Of a stretch of 64,000 bases of DNA, positions 13,994 through 29,200 are shown piece by piece; position 1 is the stretch's first letter, and every line of letters starts with the position of its first letter. The DNA lies in contig OX392530.1 in the NCBI GenBank assembly GCA_947623455.1, positions 35,557,405 to 35,621,404 of the forward strand, written 5' to 3'. The position numbers were made by a program, and so were the translations under genes. Under the pieces are notes generated by a model. That model saw only the letters and a program-made list of their open reading frames with translations. It was not told the origin of the DNA and did no database searches. This stretch comes from Mimachlamys varia (Eukaryota; Mollusca; Bivalvia; Pectinida; Pectinidae).

Positions 13994-16900
13994 TTGATGT
14001 CTACTGTACACGTTCTGATGTCTACTGTTCACGTTATATTATCTACTGTACGCGTTGTATTGTCTACCGTACATATTCTGATGTCTACTGTACACGTTCT
14101 GATTCTACTGTACATGTTCTGATGTTTACTTTACACGTTCTGATGTCTACTGTACACGTTATTATATCTACTGTACACGTTCTGATGTCTACTTTACACG
14201 TTATAATGTCTACTGTACACGTTCCGATGTCTAATATACACGTTCCGATATCTACTGTACATGTTCTGATGTCTATTGTGCACGTGCTGATGTCTACTGT
14301 ACACGTTCTGATGTCTATTGTACACGTTCTGATGTCTACTGTACACGTCCGGATGTCTACTGTACAAGTTCTGCTGTCTACTGTACACGTTCTGATGTCT
14401 ACTGTACACGTTCTGAAGTCATTTGTACATGTTCAGATGTCTTCTTTACATTTTCTGATGTTTACTGTACACGTGCTGTTGTCTACTGTACACGTTTTGA
14501 TGTCTACTATACACGTGCTGGTGTCTATTGTACACGTTCTGATGTCTATTATACACGTTCTGGTGTCTACTGTACATGTTCTAATGTCTACTGTACACGT
14601 TCTGTTGTCTAATGTACATGTTCTAATGTCTACTGTACACGTTCTGTTGTCTAATGTACACGTTCTAATGTCTACTGTACATGTTCTGATGTGTATTGTA
14701 CACGTTCCGATGTCTACTCTACATGTTCTGTTGTCTACTGTACCTAATATGACGTCTACTGTACACGTTCTGATGTCTACTATACACGTTCCGATATCTA
14801 CTGTACACGTTCTGATTATACTGTACACGTTCTGATGTCTACTGTTCACGTTATGTTATCTACTGTACGCGTTGTATTGTCTACTGTACATGTTCTGATG
14901 TCTACTGTACATATTCTGATGTTTACTGTACACGTTTTGATCTACTGTACATGTTATGATGTCTACTGTACACGTTCTGATTCTATTGTACACGTTCTGA
15001 TGTCTACTGTTCACGTTCTGTTATCTACTGTACGCGTTGTATTGTCTACTGTACATGTTCTGATGTCTACTGTACATATTCTGATGTCTACTGTACACGT
15101 TCTGATTCTACTGTACATGTTCTGATGTTTACTTTACACGTTCTGATGTCTACTGTACACGTTATTATATTTACTGTACACGTTCTGATGTCTACTTTAC
15201 ACGTTATAATGTCTACTGTACACGTTCCGATGTCTAATATACACGTTCCGATATCTACTGTACATGTTCTGATGTCTATTGTGCACGTGCTGATGTCTAT
15301 TGTACACGTTCTGATGTCTACTGTACACGTTCCGATGTCAATTGTACCACTTATGTTGTCTATTGTACGCGTTCTGATGTCTACTGTACATGTTCTTGTG
15401 CCCACTGTACACGTTTCGATGTCTTCTGTACACGTTCGGATGTCTACTGTACACGTTCTGCTGTCTACTGTACACGTTCTGATGTCTACTGTACACGTTC
15501 TGAAGTCATTTGTACATGTTCAGATGTCTTCTTTACATGTTCTGATGTCTACTGTTCACGTGCTGTTGTCTACTGTACACGTTTTGATGTCTACTATACA
15601 CGTGCTGGTGTCTATTGTACACGTTTTAATGTCTACTTTACATGTTCTGATGTCCACTGTACATGTGATGTTGTCTACTATACACGTTCTGATGTCTTCT
15701 GTACACGTTCGGATGTCTACTGTACACTATCTTATGTCTACTTTACACGTTCTGATCTTTACCGTTCATGTTCTGATGCATACTGTACATATTCTGATGT
15801 TTCCTGTACAGGTTCTATGTTTTACTGTACAGGTTAAGACGTATATTGTTCCCGTTCAGATGTCTACTGTACATGTTCAGATGTCTACTGTAAACGTTCT
15901 GATGGCTACTGTACATGTTCTGATGTCTACTGTACATATTCTGATGTTTACTGTACACGTTTTGATTCTACTGTACTCGTTATGATGTCTACTGTACACG
16001 TTCTGATTCTATTGTACACGTTCTGATGTCTACTGTTCACGTTATGTTATCTACTGTACGCGTTGTATTGTCTACTGTACATGTTCTGATGTCTACTGTA
16101 AACGTTCTGATGGCTACTGTACATGTTCTGATGTCTACTGTACATATTATGATGTCTACTGTACACGTTCTGATTCTACTTTACACGTTATGATGCCTAC
16201 TGTACATGTTCTGATGTCTACTGTACATGTTCTAATGTCTACTGTACACGTTCTGTTGTCTACTGTACCTCTTATGATGTCTACTGTACACGTTCCGATG
16301 TCTACTATACACGTTCCGATGTCTACTATACACGTTCTGATGTCTACTGTACACGTTCTGATTATATTGTACACGTTCTGATGTCTACTGTTCACGTTAT
16401 GTTATCTACGGTACGCGTTGTATTGTCTACTGTACATGTTCTGATGTCTACTGTACATATTCTGATATCTACTGTACACGTTCTGATTCTACTGTACACG
16501 TTATGATGTCTACTGTACATGTTCTGATGTCTACTGTACATGTTCTAATGTCTACTGTACATGTTCTGATGTCTACTGTACATGTTCTAATGTCTACTGT
16601 ACACGTTCTGTTGTCTAATGTACATGTTCTATTGTTTACTGTACACGTTCTGTTGTCTAATGTACACGTTCTATTGTCTACTGTACATGTTCTGATGTGT
16701 ATTGTACACGTTCCGATGTCTACTGTACATGTTCTGTTGTCTACTGTACCTAATATGACGTCTACTGTACACGTTCTGATGTCTACTATACACGTTCCGA
16801 TATCTACTGTACACGTTCTGATTATACTGTACACGTTCTGATGTCTACTGTTCACGTTATGTTATCTACTGTACGCGTTGTATTGTCTACTGTACATGTT

Positions 16901-19900
16901 CTGATGTCTACTGTACATATTCTGATGTTTACTGTACACGTTTTGATCTACTGTACATGTTATGATGTCTACTGTACACGTTCTGATTCTATTGTACACG
17001 TTCTGATGTCTACTGTTCACGTTCTGTTATCTACTGTACGCGTTGTATTGTCTACTGTACATGTTCTGATGTCTACTGTACATATTCTGATGTCTACTGT
17101 TCACGTTATGTTATCTACTGTACGCATTGTATTGTCTACTGTACATATTCTGATGTCTACTGTACACGTTCTGATTCTACTGTACATGTTCTGATGTTTA
17201 CTTTACACGTTCTGATGTCTACTGTACACGTTATTATATCTACTGTACACGTTCTGATGTCTACTTTACACGTTATAATGTCTACTGTACACGTTCCGAT
17301 GTCTAATATACACGTTCCGATATCTACTGTACATGTTCTGATGTCTATTGTGCACGTGCTGATGTCTACTGTACACGTTCTGATGTCTATTGTACACGTT
17401 CTGATGTCTACTGTACACGTCCGGATGTCTACTGTACACGTTCTGCTGTCTACTGTACACGTTCTGATGTCTACTGTACACGTTCTGAAGTCATTTGTAC
17501 ATGTTCAGATGTCTTCTTTACATGTTCTGATGTTTACTGTACACGTGCTGTTGTCTACTGTACACGTTTTGATGTCTACTATACACGTGCTGGTGTCTAT
17601 TGTACACGTTCTGATGTCTATTATACACGTTCTGGTGTCTACTGTACACGTTATGTTATCTACTGTACACGTTCTGATGTCTACTGTACATATTCTGTTG
17701 TCTACTGTACACGTTCTGATATCTACTGTACATGTTCTTATGTCTACTGTACACGTTCTGTTGTCTAATGCACACGTTCTAATGTCTACTGTTCACGTTC
17801 TAATGTCTACTGTACACGTTCTGTTATCTAATGTACACGTTCTAATGTCCACTATACATGTTCTGATGTCTATTGTACACGTTCCGCTGTCTTCTGTACA
17901 CGTTCTGTTGTCTACTGTACCTCTTATGATGTCTACTGTACACGTTCCGATGTCTACTATACACGTTCCGATGTCTACTATACACGTTCTGATGTCTACT
18001 GTACACGTTCTGATTATATTGTACACGTTCTGATGTCTACTGTTCACGTTATGTTATCTACTGTACGCGTTGTATTGTCTACTGTACATGTTCTGATGTC
18101 TACTGTACATATTCTGATGTTTACTGTACACGTTTTGATTCTACTGTACACGTTATGATGTCTACTGTACACGTTCTGATTCTATTGTACACGTTATGAT
18201 GTCTACTGTTCACGTTATGTTATCTACTGTACGCGTTGTATTGTCTACTGTACATGTTCTGATGTCTACTGTACATATTCTGATATCTACTGTACACGTT
18301 CTGATTCTACTGTACACGTTATGATGTCTACTGTACATGTTCTGATGTCTACTATACATGTTCTAATGTCTACTGTACACGTTCTGTTGTCTAATGTACA
18401 TGTTCTAATGTCTACTGTACACGTTCTGTTGTCTAATGTACACGTTCTAATGTCTACTGTACATGTTCTGATGTGTATTGTACACGTTCCGATGTCTACT
18501 GTACATGTTCTGTTGTCTACTGTACCTAATATGACGTCAACTGTACACGTTCTGATGTCTACTATACACGTTCCGATATCTACTGTACACGTTCTGATTA
18601 TACTGTACACGTTCTGATGTCTACTGTTCACGTTATGTTATCTACTGTACGCGTTGTATTGTCTACTGTACATGTTCTGATGTCTACTGTACATATTCTG
18701 ATGTTTACAGTACACGTTTTGATCTACTGTACATGTTATGATGTCTACTGTACACGTTCTGATTCTATTGTACACGTTCTGATGTCTACTGTTCACGTTC
18801 TGTTATCTACTGTACGCGTTGTATTGTCTACTGTACATGTTCTGATGTCTACTGTACATATTCTGATGTTTACTGTACACGTTTTGATTCTACTGTACAT
18901 GTTATGATGTCTACTGTACACGTTCTGATGTCTACTGTTCACGTTATGTTATCTACTGTACGCATTGTATTGTCTACTGTACATATTCTGATGTCTACTG
19001 TACACGTTCTGATTCTACTGTACATGTTCTGATGTTTACTTTACACGTTCTGATGTCTACTGTACACGTTATTATATCTACTGTACACGTTCTGATGTCT
19101 ACTTTACACGTTATAATGTCTACTGTACACGTTCCGATGTCTAATATACACGTTCCGATATCTACTGTACATGTTCTGATGTCTATTGTGCACGTGCTGA
19201 TGTCTACTGTACACGTTCTGATGTCTATTGTACACGTTCTGATGTCTACTGTACACGTCCGGATGTCTACTGTACACGTTCTGCTGTCTACTGTACACGT
19301 TCTGATGTCTACTGTACACGTTCTGAAGTCATTTGTACATGTTCAGATGTCTTCTTTACATGTTCTGATGTTTACTGTACACGTGCTGTTGTCTACTGTA
19401 CACGTTTTGATGTCTACTATACACGTTCTGGTGTCTATTGTACACGTTCTGATGTCTATTATACACGTTCTGGTGTCTACTGTACATGTTCTAATGTCTA
19501 CTGTACACGTTCTGTTGTCTAATGTACATGTTCTAATGTCTACTGTACACGTTCTGTTGTCTAATGTACACGTTCTAATGTCTACTGTACATGTTCTGAT
19601 GTGTATTGTACACGTTCCGATGTCTACTGTACATGTTCTGTTGTCTACTGTACCTAATATGACGTCTACTGTACACGTTCTGATGTCTACTATACACGTT
19701 CCGATATCTACTGTACACGTTCTGATTATACTGTACACGTTCTGATGTCTACTGTTCACGTTATGTTATCTACTGTACGCGTTGTATTGTCTACTGTACA
19801 TGTTCTGATGTCTACTGTACATATTCTGATGTTTACTGTACACGTTTTGATCTACTGTACATGTTATGATGTCTACTGTACACGTTTTGATCTACTGTAC

Positions 19901-20283
19901 ATGTTCTGATGTCTACTGTACATATTCTGATGTCTACTGTACACGTTCTGATTCTACTGTACATGTTCTGATGTTTACTTTACACGTTCTGATGTCTACT
20001 GTACACGTTATTATATCTACTGTACACGTTCTGATGTCTACTTTACACGTTATAATGTCTACTGTACACGTTCCGATGTCTAATATACACGTTCCGATAT
20101 CTACTGTACATGTTCTGATGTCTATTGTGCACGTGCTGATGTCTATTGTACACGTTCTGATGTCTACTGTACACGTTCCGATGTCAATTGTACCACTTAT
20201 GTTGTCTATTGTACACGTTCTGATGTCTACTGTACATGTTCTTGTGCCCACTGTACACGTTTCGATGTCTACTGTACACGTCC

Positions 20284-23200
20284 TGATGTCTACTGTACAC
20301 GTTCTGCTGTCTACTGTACACGTTCTGATGTCTACTGTACACGTTCTGAAGTCATTTGTACATGTTCAGATGTCTTCTTTACATGTTCTGATGTCTACTG
20401 TTCACGTGCTGTTGTCTACTGTACACGTTTTGATGTCTACTATACACGTGCTGGTGTCTATTGTACACGTTTTAATGTCTACTTTACATGTTCTGATGTC
20501 CACTGTACATGTGATGTTGTCTACTATACACGTTCCGATGTCTTCTGTACACGTTCGGATGTCTATTGTACACTATCTTATGTCTACTTTACACGTTCTG
20601 ATCTTTACCGTTCATGTTCTGATGCATACTGTACATATTCTGATGTTTCCTGTACAGGTTCTATGTTCTACTGTACAGGTTAAGACGTATATTGTTCCCG
20701 TTCAGATGTCTACTGTACATGTTCAGATGTCTACTGTAAACGTTCTGATGGCTACTGTACATGTTCTGATGTCTACTGTACATATTCTGATGTTTACTGT
20801 ACACGTTTTGATTCTACTGTACTCGTTATGATGTCTACTGTACACGTTCTGATTCTATTGTACACGTTCTGATGTCTACTGTTCACGTTATGTTATCTAC
20901 TGTACGCGTTGTATTGTCTACTGTACATGTTCTGATGTCTACTGTAAACGTTCTGATGGCTACTGTACATGTTCTGATGTCTACTGTACATATTATGATG
21001 TCTACTGTACACGTTCTGATTCTACTTTACACGTTATGATGCCTACTGTACATGTTCTGATGTCTACTGTACATGTTCTAATGTCTACTGTACACGTTCT
21101 GTTGTCTACTGTACCTCTTATGATGTCTACTGTACACGTTCCGATGTCTACTATACACGTTCCGATGTCTACTATACACGTTCTGATGTCTACTGTACAC
21201 GTTCTGATTATATTGTACACGTTCTGATGTCTACTGTTCACGTTATGTTATCTACTGTACGCGTTGTATTGTCTACTGTACATGTTCTGATGTCTACTGT
21301 TCATATTCTGATGTTTACTGTACACGTTTTGATTCTACTGTACACGTTATGATGTCTACTGTACACGTTCTGATTCTATTGTACACGTTATGATGTCTAC
21401 TGTTCACGTTATGTTATCTACGGTACGCGTTGTATTGTCTACTGTACATGTTCTGATGTCTACTGTACATATTCTGATATCTACTGTACACGTTCTGATT
21501 CTACTGTACACGTTATGATGTCTACTGTACATGTTCTGATGTCTACTGTACATGTTCTAATGTCTACTGTACACGTTCTGTTGTCTAATGTACTTGTTCT
21601 AATGTCTACTGTACACGTTCTGTTGTCTAATGTACACGTTCTAATGTCTACTGTACATGTTCTGATGTGTATTGTACACGTTCCGATGTCTACTGTACAT
21701 GTTCTGTTGTCTACTGTACCTAATATGACGTCTACTGTACACGTTCTGATGTCTACTATACACGTTCCGATATCTACTGTACACGTTCTGATTATACTGT
21801 ACACGTTCTGATGTCTACTGTTCACGTTATGTTATCTACTGTACGCGTTGTATTGTCTACTGTACATGTTCTGATGTCTACTGTACATATTCTGATGTTT
21901 ACTGTACACGTTTTGATCTACTGTACATGTTATGATGTCTACTGTACACGTTCTGATTCTATTGTACACGTTCTGATGTCTACTGTTCACGTTCTGTTAT
22001 CTACTGTACGCGTTGTATTGTCTACTGTACATGTTCTGATGTCTACTGTACATATTCTGATGTTTACTGTACACGTTTTGATTCTACTGTACATGTTATG
22101 ATGTCTACTGTACACGTTCTGATGTCTACTGTTCACGTTATGTTATCTACTGTACGCGTTGTATTGTCTACTGTACATATTCTGATGTCTACTGTACACG
22201 TTCTGATTCTACTGTACATGTTCTGATGTTTACTTTAGACGTTCTGATGTCTACTGTACACGTTATTATATCTACTGTACACGTTCTGATGTCTACTTTA
22301 CACGTTATAATGTCTACTGTACACGTTCCGATGTCTAATATACACGTTCCGATATCTACTGTACATGTTCTGATGTCTATTGTGCACGTGCTGATGTCTA
22401 CTGTACACGTTCTGATGTCTATTGTACACGTTCTGATGTCTACTGTACACGTCCGGATGTCTACTGTACACGTTCTGCTGTCTACTGTACACGTTCTGAT
22501 GTCTACTGTACACGTTCTGAAGTCATTTGTACATGTTCAGATGTCTTCTTTACATGTTCTGATGTCTACTGTACACGTGCTGTTGTCTACTGTACACGTT
22601 TTGATGTCTACTATACACGTGCTGGTGTCTATTGTACACGTTCTGATGTCTATTATACACGTTCTGGTGTCTACTGTACACGTTATGTTATCTACTGTAC
22701 ACGTTCTGATGTCTACTGTACATATTCTGTTGTCTACTGTACACGTTCTGATATCTACTGTACATGTTCTTATGTCTACTGTACACGTTCTGTTGTCTAA
22801 TGCACACGTTCTAATGTCTACTGTTCACGTTCTAATGTCTAATGTACACGTTCTAATGTCCACTATACATGTTCTGATGTCTATTGTACACGTTCTAATG
22901 TCTTCTGTACACGTTCTGTTGTCTATTGTACCTCTTATGATGTCTACTGTACACGTTCCGATGTCTACTATACACGTTCCGATGTCTACTATACACGTTC
23001 TGATGTCTACTGTACACGTTCTGATTATATTGTACACGTTCTGATGTCTACTGTTCACGTTATGTTATCTACTGTACGCGTTGTATTGTCTACTGTACAT
23101 GTTCTGATGTCTACTGTACATATTCTGATGTTTACTGTACACGTTTTGATTCTACTGTACACGTTATGATGTCTACTGTACACGTTCTGATTCTATTGTA

Positions 23201-26200
23201 CACGTTATGATGTCTACTGTTCACGTTATGTTATCTACGGTACGCGTTGTATTGTCTACTGTACATGTTCTGATGTCTACTGTACATATTCTGATATCTA
23301 CTGTACACGTTCTGATTCTACTGTACACGTTATGATGTCTACTGTACATGTTCTGATGTCTACTGTACATGTTCTAATGTCTACTGTACACGTTCTGTTG
23401 TCTAATGTACATGTTCTAATGTCTACTGTACACGTTCTGTTGTCTAATGTACACGTTCTAATGTCTACTGTACATGTTCTGATGTGTATTGTACACGTCC
23501 CGATGTCTACTGTACATGTTCTGTTGTCTACTGTACCTAATATGACGTCTACTGTACACGTTCTGATGTCTACTATACACGTTCCGATATCTACTGTACA
23601 CGTTCTGATTATACTGTACACGTTCTGATGTCTACTGTTCACGTTATGTTATCTACTGTACGCGTTGTGTTGTCTACTGTACATGTTCTGATGTCTACTG
23701 TACATATTCTGATGTTTACCGTACACGTTTTGATCTACTGTACATGTTATGATGTCTACTGTACACGTTCTGATTCTATTGTACACGTTCTGATGTCTAC
23801 TGTTCACGTTCTGTTATCTACTGTACGCGTTGTATTGTCTACTGTACATGTTCTGATGTCTACTGTACATATTCTGATGTCTACTGTACACGTTCTGATT
23901 CTACTGTACATGTTCTGATGTTTACTTTACACGTTCTGATGTCTACTGTACACGTTATTATATCTACTGTACACGTTCTGATGTCTACTTTACACGTTAT
24001 AATGTCTACTGTACACGTTCCGATGTCTAATATACACGTTCCGATATCTACTGTACATGTTCTGATGTCTATTGTGCACGTGCTGATGTCTATTGTACAC
24101 GTTCTGATGTCTACTGTACTCGTTCCGATGTCAATTGTACCACTTATGTTGTCTATTGTACACGTTCTGATGTCTACTGTACATGTTCTTGTGCCCACTG
24201 TACACGTTTCGATGTCTACTGTACACGTCCTGATGTCTACTGTACACGTTCTGCTGTCTACTGTACACGTTCTGATGTCTACTGTACACGTTCTGAAGTC
24301 ATTTGTACATGTTCAGATGTCTTCTTTACATGTTCTGATGTCTACTGTTCACGTGCTGTTGTCTACTGTACACGTTTTGATGTCTACTATACACGTGCTG
24401 GTGTCTATTGTACACGTTTTAATGTCTACTTTACATGTTCTGATGTCCACTGTACATGTGATGTTGTCTACTATACACGTTCCGATGTCTTCTGTACACG
24501 TTCGGATGTCTACTGTACACTATCTTAAATCTACTTTACACGTTCTGATCTTTACCGTTCATGTTCTGATGCATACTGTACATATTCTGATGTTTCCTGT
24601 ACAGGTTCTATGTTCTACTGTACAGGTTAAGACGTATATTGTTCCCGTTCAGATGTCTACTGTACATGTTCAGATGTCTACTGTAAACGTTCTGATGGCT
24701 ACTGTACATGTTCTGATGTCTACTGTACATATTCTGATGTTTACTATACACGTTTTGATTCTACTGTACTCGTTATGATGTCTACTGTACACGTTCAGAT
24801 TCTATTGTACACGTTCTGATGTCTACTGTTCACGTTATGTTATCTACTGTACGCGTTGTATTGTCTACTGTACATGTTCTGATGTCTACTGTAAACGTTC
24901 TGATGGCTACTGTACATGTTCTGATGTCTACTGTACATATTATGATGTCTACTGTACACGTTCTGATTCTACTTTACACGTTATGATGCCTACTGTACAT
25001 GTTCTGATGTCTACTGTACATGTTCTAATGTCTACTGTACACGTTCTGTTGTCTAATGTACATGTTCTAATGTCTACTGTACACGTTCTGTTGTCTAATG
25101 TACACGTTCTAATGTCTACTGTACATGTTCTGATGTGTATTGTACACGTTCCGATGTCTACTGTACACGTTCTATTGTCTACTGTACCTAATATGATGTC
25201 TACTGTACACGTTCTGATGTCTACTATACACGTTCCGTTATCTACTGTACACGTTCTCATTATATTGTACACGTTCTGATGTCTACTGTTCACGTTATGT
25301 TATCTACTGCACGCGTTGTATTGTCTACTGTACATGTTCTGATGTCTACTGTACATATTCTGATGTTTACTGTACACGTTTTGATTCTACTGTACATGTT
25401 ATGATGTCTACTGTACACGTTCTGATGTCTACTGTTCACGTTATGTTATCTACTGTATGCGTTGTATTGTCTACTGTACATATTCTGATGTCTACTGTAC
25501 ACGTTCTGATTCTACTGTACATGTTCTGATGTTTACTTTACACGTTCTGATGTCTACTGTACACGTTATTATATCTACTGTACACGTTCTGATGTCTACT
25601 TTACACGTTATAATGTCTACTGTACACGTTCCGATGTCTTATATACACGTTCCGATATCTACTGTACATGTTCTGATGTCTATTGTGCACGTGCTGATGT
25701 CTACTGTACACGTTCTGATGTCTATTGTACACGTTCTGATGTCTACTGTACACGTCCGGATGTCTACTGTACACGTTCTGCTGTCTACTGTACACGTTCT
25801 GATGTCTACGGTACACGTTCTGAAGTCATTTGTACATGTTCAGATGTCTTCTTTACATGTTCTGATGTCTACTGTACACGTGCTGTTGTCTACTGTACAC
25901 GTTTTGATGTCTACTATACACGTGCTGGTGTCTATTGTACACGTTTTAATGTCTACTTTACATGTTCTGATGTCCACTGTACATGTGATGTTGTCTACTG
26001 TACACGTTCCGATGTCTTCTGTACACATTCTGATGTCTCCTGTACAGGTTCTATGTTCTACTGTAAACGTTTTGATGTCTACTGTACACGTTCTGACGGC
26101 TACTGTATATGTTTCGATGTCTGCTGTACTCATTCTGATGTCTCCTGTACAGGTTCTATGTTCTACTGTAAACGTTTTGATGTCTACTGTACACGTTCTG

Positions 26201-26282
26201 ACGGCTACTGTATATGTTTCGATGTCTGCTGTACTCATTCTGATGTCTCCTGTACAGGTTCTATGTTCTACTGTAAACGTTT
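20284..26282. repeat. 5,999-bp higher-order repeat, copy 1
   Basis: Landmark monomers here recur exactly 5,999 bases later (for example 21,481 and 27,480; 22,226 and 28,225; 23,298 and 29,297). The left boundary is where the two copies stop matching, near 20,284. By eye only a handful of substitutions separate copy 1 from copy 2, for example CTTAAATC at about 24,525 against CTTATGTC in copy 2, and TTTACCGT at about 23,715 against TTTACTGT. Confidence 0.88.
26011..26280. repeat. 105-bp sub-repeat (five monomers) inside the satellite
   Basis: A set of five diverged monomers containing TCTCCTGTACAGGTTC, CTGTAAACGTTTTGATG, TGACGGCTACTGTATATG and GCTGTACTCATTC is repeated in tandem with a 105-bp period. 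It is present in copies 1 and 2 of the 5,999-bp unit (again at about 32,010-32,279) and is expanded further at 37,930-38,390. Confidence 0.75.
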
Positions 26283-29200
26283 TGATGTCTACTGTACACG
26301 TTCTGCTGTCTACTGTACACGTTCTGATGTCTACTGTACACGTTCTGAAGTCATTTGTACATGTTCAGATGTCTTCTTTACATGTTCTGATGTCTACTGT
26401 TCACGTGCTGTTGTCTACTGTACACGTTTTGATGTCTACTATACACGTGCTGGTGTCTATTGTACACGTTTTAATGTCTACTTTACATGTTCTGATGTCC
26501 ACTGTACATGTGATGTTGTCTACTATACACGTTCCGATGTCTTCTGTACACGTTCGGATGTCTATTGTACACTATCTTATGTCTACTTTACACGTTCTGA
26601 TCTTTACCGTTCATGTTCTGATGCATACTGTACATATTCTGATGTTTCCTGTACAGGTTCTATGTTCTACTGTACAGGTTAAGACGTATATTGTTCCCGT
26701 TCAGATGTCTACTGTACATGTTCAGATGTCTACTGTAAACGTTCTGATGGCTACTGTACATGTTCTGATGTCTACTGTACATATTCTGATGTTTACTGTA
26801 CACGTTTTGATTCTACTGTACTCGTTATGATGTCTACTGTACACGTTCTGATTCTATTGTACACGTTCTGATGTCTACTGTTCACGTTATGTTATCTACT
26901 GTACGCGTTGTATTGTCTACTGTACATGTTCTGATGTCTACTGTAAACGTTCTGATGGCTACTGTACATGTTCTGATGTCTACTGTACATATTATGATGT
27001 CTACTGTACACGTTCTGATTCTACTTTACACGTTATGATGCCTACTGTACATGTTCTGATGTCTACTGTACATGTTCTAATGTCTACTGTACACGTTCTG
27101 TTGTCTACTGTACCTCTTATGATGTCTACTGTACACGTTCCGATGTCTACTATACACGTTCCGATGTCTACTATACACGTTCTGATGTCTACTGTACACG
27201 TTCTGATTATATTGTACACGTTCTGATGTCTACTGTTCACGTTATGTTATCTACTGTACGCGTTGTATTGTCTACTGTACATGTTCTGATGTCTACTGTT
27301 CATATTCTGATGTTTACTGTACACGTTTTGATTCTACTGTACACGTTATGATGTCTACTGTACACGTTCTGATTCTATTGTACACGTTATGATGTCTACT
27401 GTTCACGTTATGTTATCTACGGTACGCGTTGTATTGTCTACTGTACATGTTCTGATGTCTACTGTACATATTCTGATATCTACTGTACACGTTCTGATTC
27501 TACTGTACACGTTATGATGTCTACTGTACATGTTCTGATGTCTACTGTACATGTTCTAATGTCTACTGTACACGTTCTGTTGTCTAATGTACTTGTTCTA
27601 ATGTCTACTGTACACGTTCTGTTGTCTAATGTACACGTTCTAATGTCTACTGTACATGTTCTGATGTGTATTGTACACGTTCCGATGTCTACTGTACATG
27701 TTCTGTTGTCTACTGTACCTAATATGACGTCTACTGTACACGTTCTGATGTCTACTATACACGTTCCGATATCTACTGTACACGTTCTGATTATACTGTA
27801 CACGTTCTGATGTCTACTGTTCACGTTATGTTATCTACTGTACGCGTTGTATTGTCTACTGTACATGTTCTGATGTCTACTGTACATATTCTGATGTTTA
27901 CTGTACACGTTTTGATCTACTGTACATGTTATGATGTCTACTGTACACGTTCTGATTCTATTGTACACGTTCTGATGTCTACTGTTCACGTTCTGTTATC
28001 TACTGTACGCGTTGTATTGTCTACTGTACATGTTCTGATGTCTACTGTACATATTCTGATGTTTACTGTACACGTTTTGATTCTACTGTACATGTTATGA
28101 TGTCTACTGTACACGTTCTGATGTCTACTGTTCACGTTATGTTATCTACTGTACGCGTTGTATTGTCTACTGTACATATTCTGATGTCTACTGTACACGT
28201 TCTGATTCTACTGTACATGTTCTGATGTTTACTTTAGACGTTCTGATGTCTACTGTACACGTTATTATATCTACTGTACACGTTCTGATGTCTACTTTAC
28301 ACGTTATAATGTCTACTGTACACGTTCCGATGTCTAATATACACGTTCCGATATCTACTGTACATGTTCTGATGTCTATTGTGCACGTGCTGATGTCTAC
28401 TGTACACGTTCTGATGTCTATTGTACACGTTCTGATGTCTACTGTACACGTCCGGATGTCTACTGTACACGTTCTGCTGTCTACTGTACACGTTCTGATG
28501 TCTACTGTACACGTTCTGAAGTCATTTGTACATGTTCAGATGTCTTCTTTACATGTTCTGATGTCTACTGTACACGTGCTGTTGTCTACTGTACACGTTT
28601 TGATGTCTACTATACACGTGCTGGTGTCTATTGTACACGTTCTGATGTCTATTATACACGTTCTGGTGTCTACTGTACACGTTATGTTATCTACTGTACA
28701 CGTTCTGATGTCTACTGTACATATTCTGTTGTCTACTGTACACGTTCTGATATCTACTGTACATGTTCTTATGTCTACTGTACACGTTCTGTTGTCTAAT
28801 GCACACGTTCTAATGTCTACTGTTCACGTTCTAATGTCTAATGTACACGTTCTAATGTCCACTATACATGTTCTGATGTCTATTGTACACGTTCTAATGT
28901 CTTCTGTACACGTTCTGTTGTCTATTGTACCTCTTATGATGTCTACTGTACACGTTCCGATGTCTACTATACACGTTCCGATGTCTACTATACACGTTCT
29001 GATGTCTACTGTACACGTTCTGATTATATTGTACACGTTCTGATGTCTACTGTTCACGTTATGTTATCTACTGTACGCGTTGTATTGTCTACTGTACATG
29101 TTCTGATGTCTACTGTACATATTCTGATGTTTACTGTACACGTTTTGATTCTACTGTACACGTTATGATGTCTACTGTACACGTTCTGATTCTATTGTAC

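Noticed and set aside
25457..26830. 457-codon plus-strand ORF of VHVLMST heptads, and all similar ORFs in 1-38,780
   Set aside because: Open only because the 21-bp monomer is a multiple of three. Other frames are equally open, no domain is present, and frame-breaking short monomers recur in every higher-order copy.
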